The notes under the pieces are model-generated. The model did not search any database and had not been told where the DNA came from. It saw only the letters and a list, made by a program, of their open reading frames with translations. From an uncultured Angelakisella sp. (GTDB lineage Bacteria > Bacillota > Clostridia > Oscillospirales > Ruminococcaceae): 9,542 nucleotides of DNA. How positions within the stretch are numbered: the first letter of the stretch is position 1; every line of letters starts with the position of its first letter. This document shows positions 1 through 5,011 of the stretch, one piece after another. The DNA is taken from the NCBI GenBank assembly GCA_904420255.1, contig CAJFUT010000154.1, positions 1-9,542 of the forward strand, in the 5' to 3' direction. A program made the position numbers and the translations under genes.

Positions 1-606
1 CCTCCCGGAAAAGGCCTCCAGGTCCTCCTTAGGGCCTTCCAGCAGCTCCCGCTCCTCCCTCCCCAGCAGGGGCAGCAGCTCCCGCCTCCTGGTGAGAAAG
101 GCTCCGGTTTCCAGCCAGTAGAGGTCCCGCAGCACAAAAAAGGCCGCCTTGCCCAGGGCCGCCAGGGCCTCCCCGCTTCTCTCGTGGAGCAGGTTGTGTA
201 CGCAGCCGTGGTAAACGGCGCAGGCCCCCGCCAGGGCCCCCCGGCGGACGTCCTCCCGGTCCGCCAGCTCCATGGCGAAATCCAGGGAGCCCAGGAATGG
301 CACCGTATCCCGGCAGAAGGAAAAAAGCTCCCCCCGCTCCCAGCAGCGGAGCTCCTCCCGTCCGCTCACAAAGCCGCAGGCCTTGTCCCGCTCCGGCAGG
401 GCGTCCAGGACGGCCCGGTAGCGGAGCAGGTCCTCCGCCTCGGCCCGGTCCAGAATCAGCACCAGGTCGATGTCGCTTTCCGGGGAGGCCTCCCCCCGCC
501 CGCGGCTCCCCTGGAGGCCGGCGCAGACGATCCGTTCCTCCCCGAAGGCTTCCTTCACCGCCCGGAGCCATTCCGCCGCCCAGGCTTTCGCTTCCGTGTC
601 GTTCAT
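1..606 (-). CDS. Nucleotidyltransferase domain protein (MNT-like, helical C-terminal part), 3' end cut by window
   Basis: Reading leftward from ATG at 606 there are 202 uninterrupted codons to the window edge, so the C-terminus is missing. The protein starts MNDTEAKAWA. Residues 30-47 hold the hallmark of the Pol-beta-type minimal nucleotidyltransferase fold: the GSRGRG loop (33-38), then SDIDL with the metal-binding pair D45 and D47. Later motifs include RDTVPFLGSLDF and a helical stretch with CAVYHGCVHNLLHE followed by KAAFFVLRDLYWLETG, resembling the HEPN-like helical half of single-chain MNT-HEPN proteins common in gut Firmicutes. The family transfers a nucleotide to a small molecule, protein or RNA; the acceptor cannot be told from sequence, and antibiotic adenylylation is only one option. 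The start is supported by AAAGGAGG ending about 7 nt upstream. It lies downstream of the amino acid importer operon on the same strand, behind a terminator-like hairpin, and no clear promoter of its own is visible. Confidence 0.85.
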   Translation of the reverse strand, partial: MNDTEAKAWAAEWLRAVKEAFGEERIVCAGLQGSRGRGEASPESDIDLVLILDRAEAEDLLRYRAVLDALPERDKACGFVSGREELRCWERGELFSFCRDTVPFLGSLDFAMELADREDVRRGALAGACAVYHGCVHNLLHERSGEALAALGKAAFFVLRDLYWLETGAFLTRRRELLPLLGREERELLEGPKEDLEAFSGR

Positions 607-659
607 GCTTCATCCTCCTTTTCATGTCCTTCCGCGCCGTCCCACCGGCCCGGGACAGA

Positions 660-688
660 AAAGAACCCGTTTCGAGAACGGGTTCTTT
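660..688 (-). terminator. Probable intrinsic terminator after the amino acid ABC operon
   Basis: A perfect 12-bp inverted repeat (AAAGAACCCGTT at 660-671, AACGGGTTCTTT at 677-688) surrounds a 5-nt loop. Read on the minus strand it begins about 39 nt after the ATPase stop codon, and its 3' arm continues as TTCTTTTCTG, an imperfect U-rich tail. Because the arm ends are A/T-rich it could act in either direction. The interrupted U-tract suggests incomplete termination, which could feed transcription into the nucleotidyltransferase gene. Confidence 0.7.
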
Positions 689-726
689 CGCTTCCATATG
701 GATTATGTACGCTCCCGGCGTCCCGG

Positions 727-1464
727 TCACCGCTGGATATACCGGGCCAGGAATTCCCGGGTGCGGGGGTTCTGGGGGTTCTGGAAGATCTGCTCCGGGG
801 TGCCCTCCTCGGCGATGACCCCCTTGTCCATAAACACCACCCGGCTGCTGACGTCCCGGGCAAAGGCCATTTCGTGGGTCACCACAATCATGGTGAGGCC
901 GGACTGGGCCAGGCCCTTCATCACCGCCAGCACCTCCCCCACCATTTCGGGGTCCAGGGCGGAGGTGGGCTCGTCAAAGAGGAGCACCTCCGGATCCATG
1001 CAGAGGGCGCGGGCGATGGCCACCCGCTGCTTCTGCCCGCCGGAAAGCTGGGAGGGCGCCGCTGAGGCGAAGTCCTTCATCCCCACCTTTTCCAGGTAGT
1101 GGAGGGCCTTTTCCCGGGCCTCGTCCTTGTTCCTGTGAAGGACATGGGTCTGGCCCACAGTGCAGTTCTTCAGCACGTCCATATTGTCAAAGAGGTTGAA
1201 GGACTGGAACACCATCCCCACCTTGGTGCGGTATTCGTTGACGTTGATGCTCCCCTGGAGGATGTCCCTGCCGTGGACCAGGATGCGGCCCGCGTCGGGG
1301 GTTTCCAGGAGGTTCAGGCACCGCAGGAGGGTGGATTTCCCGGAACCGGAGGCGCCGATGAGGCAGATGACCTCCTTCTTTTCCACATGGAACTGGATGT
1401 CCTTCAGCACCTCCAGATTCCCGAAGCTCTTTTTCAGGCCCTGGATCTCAATGATATTCTCCAT
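727..1464 (-). CDS. Polar amino acid ABC transporter, ATP-binding protein (GlnQ/HisP type)
   Basis: A 245-residue ATPase of normal length for the amino acid (PAAT) importer family; it powers uptake as a dimer on the cytoplasmic face of the permease. All nucleotide-binding motifs are intact: Walker A GASGSGKS (37-44), Q-loop in MVFQSFNLF (Q87), signature LSGGQKQR (140-147), Walker B VLLFDEP (160-166, catalytic E165), D-loop SALD, and H-loop His197 in [14 protein letters not shown] and the C-terminal [13 protein letters not shown] are typical of the GlnQ/HisP/ArtP group; there is no C-terminal TOBE domain. The start is preceded by TAAAGGAGGA, which includes the stop codon of the upstream permease gene, so translation of the two is probably coupled. 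It is the last gene of its operon. The exact amino acid cannot be told from the ATPase. Confidence 0.96.
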   Translation of the reverse strand: MENIIEIQGLKKSFGNLEVLKDIQFHVEKKEVICLIGASGSGKSTLLRCLNLLETPDAGRILVHGRDILQGSINVNEYRTKVGMVFQSFNLFDNMDVLKNCTVGQTHVLHRNKDEAREKALHYLEKVGMKDFASAAPSQLSGGQKQRVAIARALCMDPEVLLFDEPTSALDPEMVGEVLAVMKGLAQSGLTMIVVTHEMAFARDVSSRVVFMDKGVIAEEGTPEQIFQNPQNPRTREFLARYIQR

Positions 1465-1476
1465 GGTTCTCCTCCT

Positions 1477-2223
1477 TTACAGCACCGGGCTTCCGGGTAC
1501 GGTCTGGGAAGCGGGGAAGCTGGATTTCGGCCGGCCCATGCGCTTTTCGATCCAGCCCAGAATCCGGGTGGTGGTAAAGGTGAGGACCAGGTAGATCAGC
1601 ACGGTGGTGAGCATGGTCTGGCTGAAGAGGAACATACTCCCCGCCACGCCGATGGACTGGAAGTACAGGTCGGTCACCGAAATGGCGCTGAGGACCGAGG
1701 AATCCTTGATGTTCACCACAAATTCATTGCCGATGGAGGGGAAGGAATTCTTGATGGCCTGGGGCAGCACCACAATGAACATGGTCTGGAGGGAGGACAT
1801 CCCGATGCTCCGGGCGGCCTCGGTCTGGCCCCGGTCCACGCTCTGGATGCCGGCGCGGATGATCTCCGCCATATAGGCGCCGGTGTTCACCGAGATGACA
1901 AAGACGCCGGCGGTCATGGCGTTCCAGTTGAAAACCGGCTTGAGAAGGTAGAACAGGAAAACCCCCTGGACGATCATGGGGGTGCCCCGGAACACCTCAA
2001 TATAAATGCTGGTGACGATGCGCACCGTGCGCTTCAGGATCCGCACCCCCAGGCTGTCCCGGGGCTCCACCCCCACCGCCCGGACGCTCCCCACCAGCAG
2101 GCCGATGACCAGGCCGATGAGGGTGCCGCTGATGGAGAGGATCAGAGTGACCCTGGTCCCGGACATGAAAAGGGGCCAGTAGGTCTGAGCGATCTCCAGG
2201 GACTTCGCTAAAAACTCACTCAT
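1477..2223 (-). CDS. Polar amino acid ABC transporter permease (HisM/GlnP type)
   Basis: A 248-residue inner-membrane permease of the His/Glu/Gln/Arg family. Hydrophobic segments lie at about residues 24-50, 80-98, 104-120 and 195-220. Family motifs are present: FRGTPMIVQ (78-86), the cytoplasmic EAA loop EAARSIGMSSLQTMFIVVLPQAIKN (from 135) that docks on the ATPase, and VNIKDSSVLSAISVTDL (from 170). One permease gene is present, so the pore is presumably a homodimer. An in-frame TGA sits four codons upstream, so the ATG at 2223 is the earliest ATG available. Its ribosome binding site is weak (purines GAAAGTGAG roughly 10-15 nt upstream), unlike the strong sites of its neighbours, which may lower permease output relative to the binding protein. 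It lies 134 nt after the binding-protein gene and 12 nt before the ATPase gene. Confidence 0.95.
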   Translation of the reverse strand: MSEFLAKSLEIAQTYWPLFMSGTRVTLILSISGTLIGLVIGLLVGSVRAVGVEPRDSLGVRILKRTVRIVTSIYIEVFRGTPMIVQGVFLFYLLKPVFNWNAMTAGVFVISVNTGAYMAEIIRAGIQSVDRGQTEAARSIGMSSLQTMFIVVLPQAIKNSFPSIGNEFVVNIKDSSVLSAISVTDLYFQSIGVAGSMFLFSQTMLTTVLIYLVLTFTTTRILGWIEKRMGRPKSSFPASQTVPGSPVL

Positions 2224-2292
2224 GGGAACAGCTCACTTTCTTTCACAGTCGTATCGCCGTCCAGGCGGGGCTTCCAGAAACGGCGGCCCGCC

Positions 2293-2315
2293 CGTCCGGG
2301 GATACGCCCCGGGCG
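2293..2315 (-). other. GC-rich intercistronic hairpin between binding-protein and permease genes
   Basis: In the 134-nt gap between the amino acid binding-protein stop and the permease start, CCGGGG (2296-2301) and CCCCGG (2307-2312) form a 6-bp perfect stem around a 5-nt loop. Two further G-C pairs lie outside one mismatch. No U-tract follows on the minus strand, so this is not a classical terminator. A likely role, by analogy with malE-malF, is 3'-end protection of the binding-protein message or partial attenuation. The rest of the gap is GC-rich with no ORF or promoter that I can support. Confidence 0.5.
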
Positions 2316-2357
2316 AACGGACTGCCGGCCGGTATGGGTTGGTTTCGCGGGGGCTCG

Positions 2358-3248
2358 TCAGTTGGCGGGCTGGCGGCTCACCGCGTCGGTCATCCACTGG
2401 GTGCGGGTGTCGGCGTCGATGGCGTCCAGGGCGGTCTGGATGGCCTCCAGGAGCTGGGTGTTCCCCTTCTTCACCGCGATGGAAACGGTGGTGTCCGCCT
2501 CAAAGCCGTTGTCCCCCTCAAAGCGGACGATGGCAAGGTCCGGGTTGGAGGTGACCACGCCGGTGGCCACGGGCAGCTCCGCGGTGATGGCGTCCGCCTC
2601 GCCGTTCTGGAGGGCCATAACCATCAGGGGGTAGCTCTGCATGGGGGTCAGGTGATTGACGTCGGGAATCTGGTCGATGATCTCATCGTAAATGGTGTTC
2701 TGCTGCCCCAGCACGTTCTTGCCGGAGAAATCCGCCAGGGAGGTGGCGGAAGCCAGGGCATCGTCGCCCCGGACAATGCACACCATTTCGGATTCATAAT
2801 AAGGAGTGGTGAAGTCGGCGTTCTCCTTCCGCTCGGGGGTGGCGGTCATGCCGGCGATGATGGCGTCGATCTCCCCGGAGGTGACGGCGGGCTCCAGGCC
2901 CTCCCAGGACAACTTCTTCACCTGCAGCTCCACGCCCATGGCTTCGGCCAGGGCCATGGCCATCACCACATCGTAGCCGCCGGCGTATCCCGCGCCCTCC
3001 AGGGCCACCGAGTACTCATCCCCTTCCACCTGGGTCCAGTTGAAGGGGGGGTAGTTGCACTCCATCCCCACGGTGAAAACCCCGTCCTCCCCAAAGATGG
3101 AGGCGGCCGAATCGGCCGAGGCGGAATCATCGCCGGAGGCGGCGCTTTCAGAGGCGCTGGAGGAGCTCCCGGAGGAGCCGCAGCCGGCCAGCGTGGTCAG
3201 GGTCATCATCGCCGCCAAAGCCAAGGCGGCCAGTCTTCTCATATTCAT
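2358..3248 (-). CDS. Amino acid ABC transporter substrate-binding lipoprotein (SBP family 3)
   Basis: A 296-residue secreted lipoprotein. MNMRRLAALALAAMMTLTT plus lipobox LAGC predicts lipidation at Cys23, followed by a Ser/Ala/Asp-rich tether (24-50). The mature part is a type 3 periplasmic-binding fold: VGMECNYPPFNWTQ (60-73), GYDVVMAMALAEAMG (91-105), then GMTATPERKENADFTTPYYES (from 133), the family's conserved ligand-pocket stretch whose Arg normally grips the amino acid carboxylate. A polar amino acid is the expected ligand; the exact one is not decidable. An upstream ATG at 3365 is in frame, but it lies inside the promoter (between -35 and -10) and lacks a ribosome binding site. The ATG at 3248 is preceded by AAAAGGAG about 10 nt away and gives a perfect signal peptide, so it is chosen. 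First gene of the operon with the permease and ATPase. Confidence 0.95.
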   Translation of the reverse strand: MNMRRLAALALAAMMTLTTLAGCGSSGSSSSASESAASGDDSASADSAASIFGEDGVFTVGMECNYPPFNWTQVEGDEYSVALEGAGYAGGYDVVMAMALAEAMGVELQVKKLSWEGLEPAVTSGEIDAIIAGMTATPERKENADFTTPYYESEMVCIVRGDDALASATSLADFSGKNVLGQQNTIYDEIIDQIPDVNHLTPMQSYPLMVMALQNGEADAITAELPVATGVVTSNPDLAIVRFEGDNGFEADTTVSIAVKKGNTQLLEAIQTALDAIDADTRTQWMTDAVSRQPAN

Positions 3249-3343
3249 GGTGTTATTCTCCTTTTTATCCGCAGTCTTGCTGCCGTCAATCACATTTGCT
3301 GCCCTTTGGGAGGGGCTGTTCTCAAGGCCTTGCTGTATCCCCA

Positions 3344-3372
3344 ATTTTATACAGGCGGAGGCCATCCGTCAA
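3344..3372 (-). promoter_or_regulatory. Sigma-A promoter of the amino acid ABC operon
   Basis: On the minus strand TTGACG (3372-3367, 5/6 match to TTGACA) and TAAAAT (3349-3344, 5/6 match to TATAAT) are separated by exactly 17 bp. Transcription would start near 3337, leaving an untranslated leader of about 89 nt before the ATG at 3248. I recognise no riboswitch in that leader. Confidence 0.75.
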
Positions 3373-3378
3373 ATTTTA

Positions 3379-3400
3379 TTGCCACTATATTGCCACTATA
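3379..3400 (-). repeat. Perfect tandem 11-bp direct repeat upstream of -35, probable operator
   Basis: On the minus strand TATAGTGGCAA occurs twice head-to-tail with no mismatch (3400-3390 and 3389-3379). The array ends 6 bp upstream of the -35 hexamer of the amino acid operon. An 11-bp period puts both copies on the same face of the helix, as expected for an activator binding as a tandem dimer. The regulator is unknown; the motif differs from the repeats near the other importer. Confidence 0.55.
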
Positions 3401-3568
3401 ATCGTCCTCCTTTGATTCCCCGCGCCGCTTTGCCGCCGGAAAGCCGGCTGGGGGGTTGCCCCTTGCCGCGCAAAATCCACACCGGCGCCGCATCCCGGAC
3501 ATCCCTCCTTGTAAAAGGTCACAAGAGCACCCCCGTTTTGTTGGTGAGGCTGGCCCAAAAGGCGCTGA
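3401..3568. other. GC-rich intergenic stretch with small hairpins, no supported gene
   Basis: About 165 bp of GC-rich DNA lie between two AT-rich promoter zones. It contains a perfect 5-bp hairpin with an AAAG loop (3435-3448), a GGGG/CCCC hairpin (3452-3462) and CTTGT/ACAAG arms near 3508-3525. A purine-rich AAAGGAGG occurs on the minus strand near 3405-3412 with no good start codon and frame after it. Open frames on both strands exist but have no credible ribosome binding site plus start. It may be a dispersed intergenic element or an unannotated small RNA; neither is shown. Confidence 0.35.
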
Positions 3569-3580
3569 AAATGATACATT

Positions 3581-3619
3581 TACGAAACAATTATGAAATT
3601 TATATGAATTATTTATAAA
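3581..3619 (+). promoter_or_regulatory. Four hexamers at exact 11-bp phasing, candidate response-regulator operator
   Basis: TACGAA (3581), TATGAA (3592), TATGAA (3603) and TATAAA (3614) start exactly 11 bp apart; a degenerate fifth, AATGAT, falls in phase at 3570. Tandem repeats of about 11 bp are the usual binding pattern of OmpR/PhoB-family regulators, and a regulator of that family is encoded at 8075. The array runs into the TATAAT box at 3621, so the first three copies are the best operator candidates and the fourth may be part of the AT-rich promoter. Confidence 0.5.
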
Positions 3620-3626
3620 TTATAAT
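3599..3626 (+). promoter_or_regulatory. Probable promoter of the Fbp-like ABC operon
   Basis: A perfect -10 box TATAAT lies at 3621-3626. The best -35 at 16 bp spacing is TTTATA (3599-3604, 4/6), so the promoter is weak at -35, as expected if a regulator bound to the adjacent phased repeats recruits polymerase. Transcription would begin near 3633, giving a leader of about 130 nt. Confidence 0.5.
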
Positions 3627-3650
3627 AAAGATGCAGAGGATTTTTGGTGG

Positions 3651-3662
3651 ATATCATGATAT
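3651..3662. promoter_or_regulatory. Perfect 12-bp palindrome, possible operator in the 5' leader
   Basis: ATATCATGATAT is its own reverse complement. It sits about 25 bp downstream of the TATAAT box, in the leader of the Fbp-like operon, where a bound dimeric repressor could block elongation. No specific regulator is recognised. Confidence 0.35.
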
Positions 3663-3712
3663 ATTCCTAACAATCTCCGCCGGTCCCCTGCCGACAATCC
3701 CCTTGTGCCATG

Positions 3713-3732
3713 GCCGGGAGCGGATTCCCGGC
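3713..3732 (+). other. 5'-leader hairpin ahead of the Fbp-like binding-protein gene
   Basis: GCCGGGA (3713-3719) and TCCCGGC (3726-3732) form a perfect 7-bp stem with a 6-nt loop, ending 18 nt before the AGGAGG ribosome binding site. The following bases are A/T-rich but without a U-run, so it is not a classic terminator. A message-stabilising 5' hairpin is the simplest reading. Confidence 0.45.
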
Positions 3733-3764
3733 GCGAAAAATTGGATTTTAAGGAGGAAAGAACA

Positions 3765-4874
3765 ATGTTACGGAAAAGATTTCTGGCGGGCCTGCTGGCT
3801 CTGACAATGGCCCTGACCCTGCTGGCCGGCTGCGGCGGCTCTGACGAACCCGCTTCCACCGGCGGCGATTCCACCGGCGGCGATTCCGCTGCGGCGGGCG
3901 GCGAGGAAGCCTCCGGCAACAGCGAAGTCACCGGCTCTGTGATGATTTACACCTCCATGTATGAGGACATCATCGAAGTGGTGGACCAGACTCTGGAAGA
4001 AGTCTTCCCCGAGTGCGACATCGAGTTCTTCTACGGCGGCACCGGCAACCTCCAGTCCAAAATCGCCGCTGAGATGGATACCGGAAAGCTTTCCTGCGAC
4101 ATGATGATGGTGGCCGAGCCCTCCTACTCCCTGGAGCTGATGGAAGGCGGCTGGCTCCACGCCTACAAGAGCCCCGAGGCCGCCAACCTGGCCTTCGAGT
4201 ATGATCCCGACGGCTACTGGTACCCTGTCCGGGTCTGCAACATGGTTCTGGGCTACAACCCCGAGCTGAAGTCCAAGGACGAAATCCCCAACAGCCTCTA
4301 TGATTTCGCTTTCGACACCTCCGTCCAGGGCAAGATCTCCATGGGCAACCCCCTGACCTCCGGCACCACCATGGCCGCCGTCACCGCCCTGAAGGACAAA
4401 TACGGCTATGAGTACTTCGACGCCCTGGGCGCCCAGAACGTGATGGTGGAATCCGGCTCGGTGGCCCTCACCAAGCTGGAAACCGGCGAGTGCGACGTCA
4501 TCATGATCCTGGAGGAATCCATCCTGAAGAAGAGAGAGGAAGAGGGCTCCCTGCTGGAAGTCATCTACCCCACCGACGGCACCATCGTGATCCCCTCCAC
4601 CATCATGACCGTTGAGGCCTCCAAGAGCGCCAACAACAACACCGCCGCCTGCGAAGCCATCACCGACTGGTTCCTGTCCACCGAAGGCCAGGCCAGCATC
4701 GTGGACGGCTGGATGCACTCCGTCCGCAGCGATTATCCCGAGCCCCCCTACGACGCCATCCCCACCCAGGAAATCCTGGAGAACGTGATGCCCGTCAACT
4801 GGGAGAACTGCTACAAGCAGCGCGAGGAAATCCGCACCAAGTTCCAGGAAGCCGTCACCATCCCCGAGGGCTGA
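3765..4874 (+). CDS. Fbp/Afu-type ABC transporter substrate-binding lipoprotein
   Basis: A 369-residue lipoprotein with signal peptide MLRKRFLAGLLALTMALTL, lipobox LAGC (Cys23) and a Gly/Ser/Asp/Glu-rich tether (24-55) containing STGGD twice. The mature domain begins GSVMIYTSMYEDIIEVVDQ (from 57), then FFYGGTGNLQSKIAAEMDTG (88-107), CDMMMVAEPS and GYNPELKSKDEIPNS (163-177), the pattern of the ferric-iron/sugar-phosphate/2-aminoethylphosphonate binding cluster. The adjacent-tyrosine pair that FbpA proteins use to hold Fe(III) is absent; the corresponding stretch reads CDVIMILEESIL (243-254). Iron is therefore doubtful and an organic anion is plausible, but the ligand is not determined. The ATG at 3765 is chosen for its AGGAGG site 8 nt upstream and its immediate signal peptide; an in-frame GTG at 3705 lacks a ribosome binding site. 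First gene of the importer operon, separated from the permease by a long hairpin. Confidence 0.93.
   Translation: MLRKRFLAGLLALTMALTLLAGCGGSDEPASTGGDSTGGDSAAAGGEEASGNSEVTGSVMIYTSMYEDIIEVVDQTLEEVFPECDIEFFYGGTGNLQSKIAAEMDTGKLSCDMMMVAEPSYSLELMEGGWLHAYKSPEAANLAFEYDPDGYWYPVRVCNMVLGYNPELKSKDEIPNSLYDFAFDTSVQGKISMGNPLTSGTTMAAVTALKDKYGYEYFDALGAQNVMVESGSVALTKLETGECDVIMILEESILKKREEEGSLLEVIYPTDGTIVIPSTIMTVEASKSANNNTAACEAITDWFLSTEGQASIVDGWMHSVRSDYPEPPYDAIPTQEILENVMPVNWENCYKQREEIRTKFQEAVTIPEG
3855..3884 (+). repeat. 15-bp tandem repeat coding for part of the lipoprotein tether
   Basis: TCCACCGGCGGCGAT occurs twice without mismatch (3855-3869 and 3870-3884) and is followed by another TCC. It encodes STGGD-STGGD in the flexible tether after the lipidated cysteine. 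Copy-number changes would alter tether length by five residues while keeping the frame. Confidence 0.8.
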
Positions 4875-4916
4875 TCCTTCCTGCAAGCCGCGCCATCCCT
4901 TGATTGAAGCATAAGC

Positions 4917-4959
4917 CGTGGGGAGCTATTATGAAGCCTCTTTGTAATAGCTCCCCACG
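4917..4959 (+). other. Long intercistronic hairpin between binding-protein and permease genes
   Basis: CGTGGGGAGCTATTA (4917-4931) and TAATAGCTCCCCACG (4945-4959) form a perfect 15-bp stem around a 13-nt loop that can pair further through two G-U and two A-U pairs. It lies 42 nt after the binding-protein stop and 52 nt before the permease start. No U-tract follows, so full termination is unlikely. The known role of such structures in importer operons is to stabilise the upstream message, allowing more binding protein than permease. Confidence 0.8.
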
Positions 4960-5011
4960 CACCATATCCGGCCCGCCGGCCTCCCTGCCTGCACACGAAG
5001 GAGTGATACAA

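Noticed and set aside
1099..2211. A 370-codon open frame on the plus strand over the amino acid ATPase and permease
   Set aside because: It is a mirror of GC-rich genes on the other strand, with a His/Gly/Asp-rich product and no family motif.
3249..3340. Riboswitch or T-box in the leader of the amino acid operon
   Set aside because: Only short weak stems are visible; no T-box sequence, specifier arrangement or terminator/antiterminator pair is present.
3351..3412. GTG mini-frames after the AAAGGAGG at 3405-3412 (minus strand), as a possible leader peptide
   Set aside because: They run through or stop at the promoter elements, are only 3 to 12 codons long, and lie upstream of the predicted transcript start.
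3385..3579. A 64-residue minus-strand open frame with a CPGCGAG stretch
   Set aside because: There is no convincing ribosome binding site at its start, and it ends inside the tandem repeat upstream of the promoter. The Cys pair alone is not evidence of a redox or zinc protein.
3568..3662. Fur-box-like sequence expected for an iron transporter
   Set aside because: No acceptable match to the GATAATGATAATCATTATC pattern was seen in the AT-rich promoter zone. The short AATGATACATT is too weak.
4904..5011. Upstream TTG start extending the fused permease by 36 residues
   Set aside because: It has no ribosome binding site and would translate through the 15-bp intercistronic hairpin. ATG 5012 has AAGGAG at the right distance.
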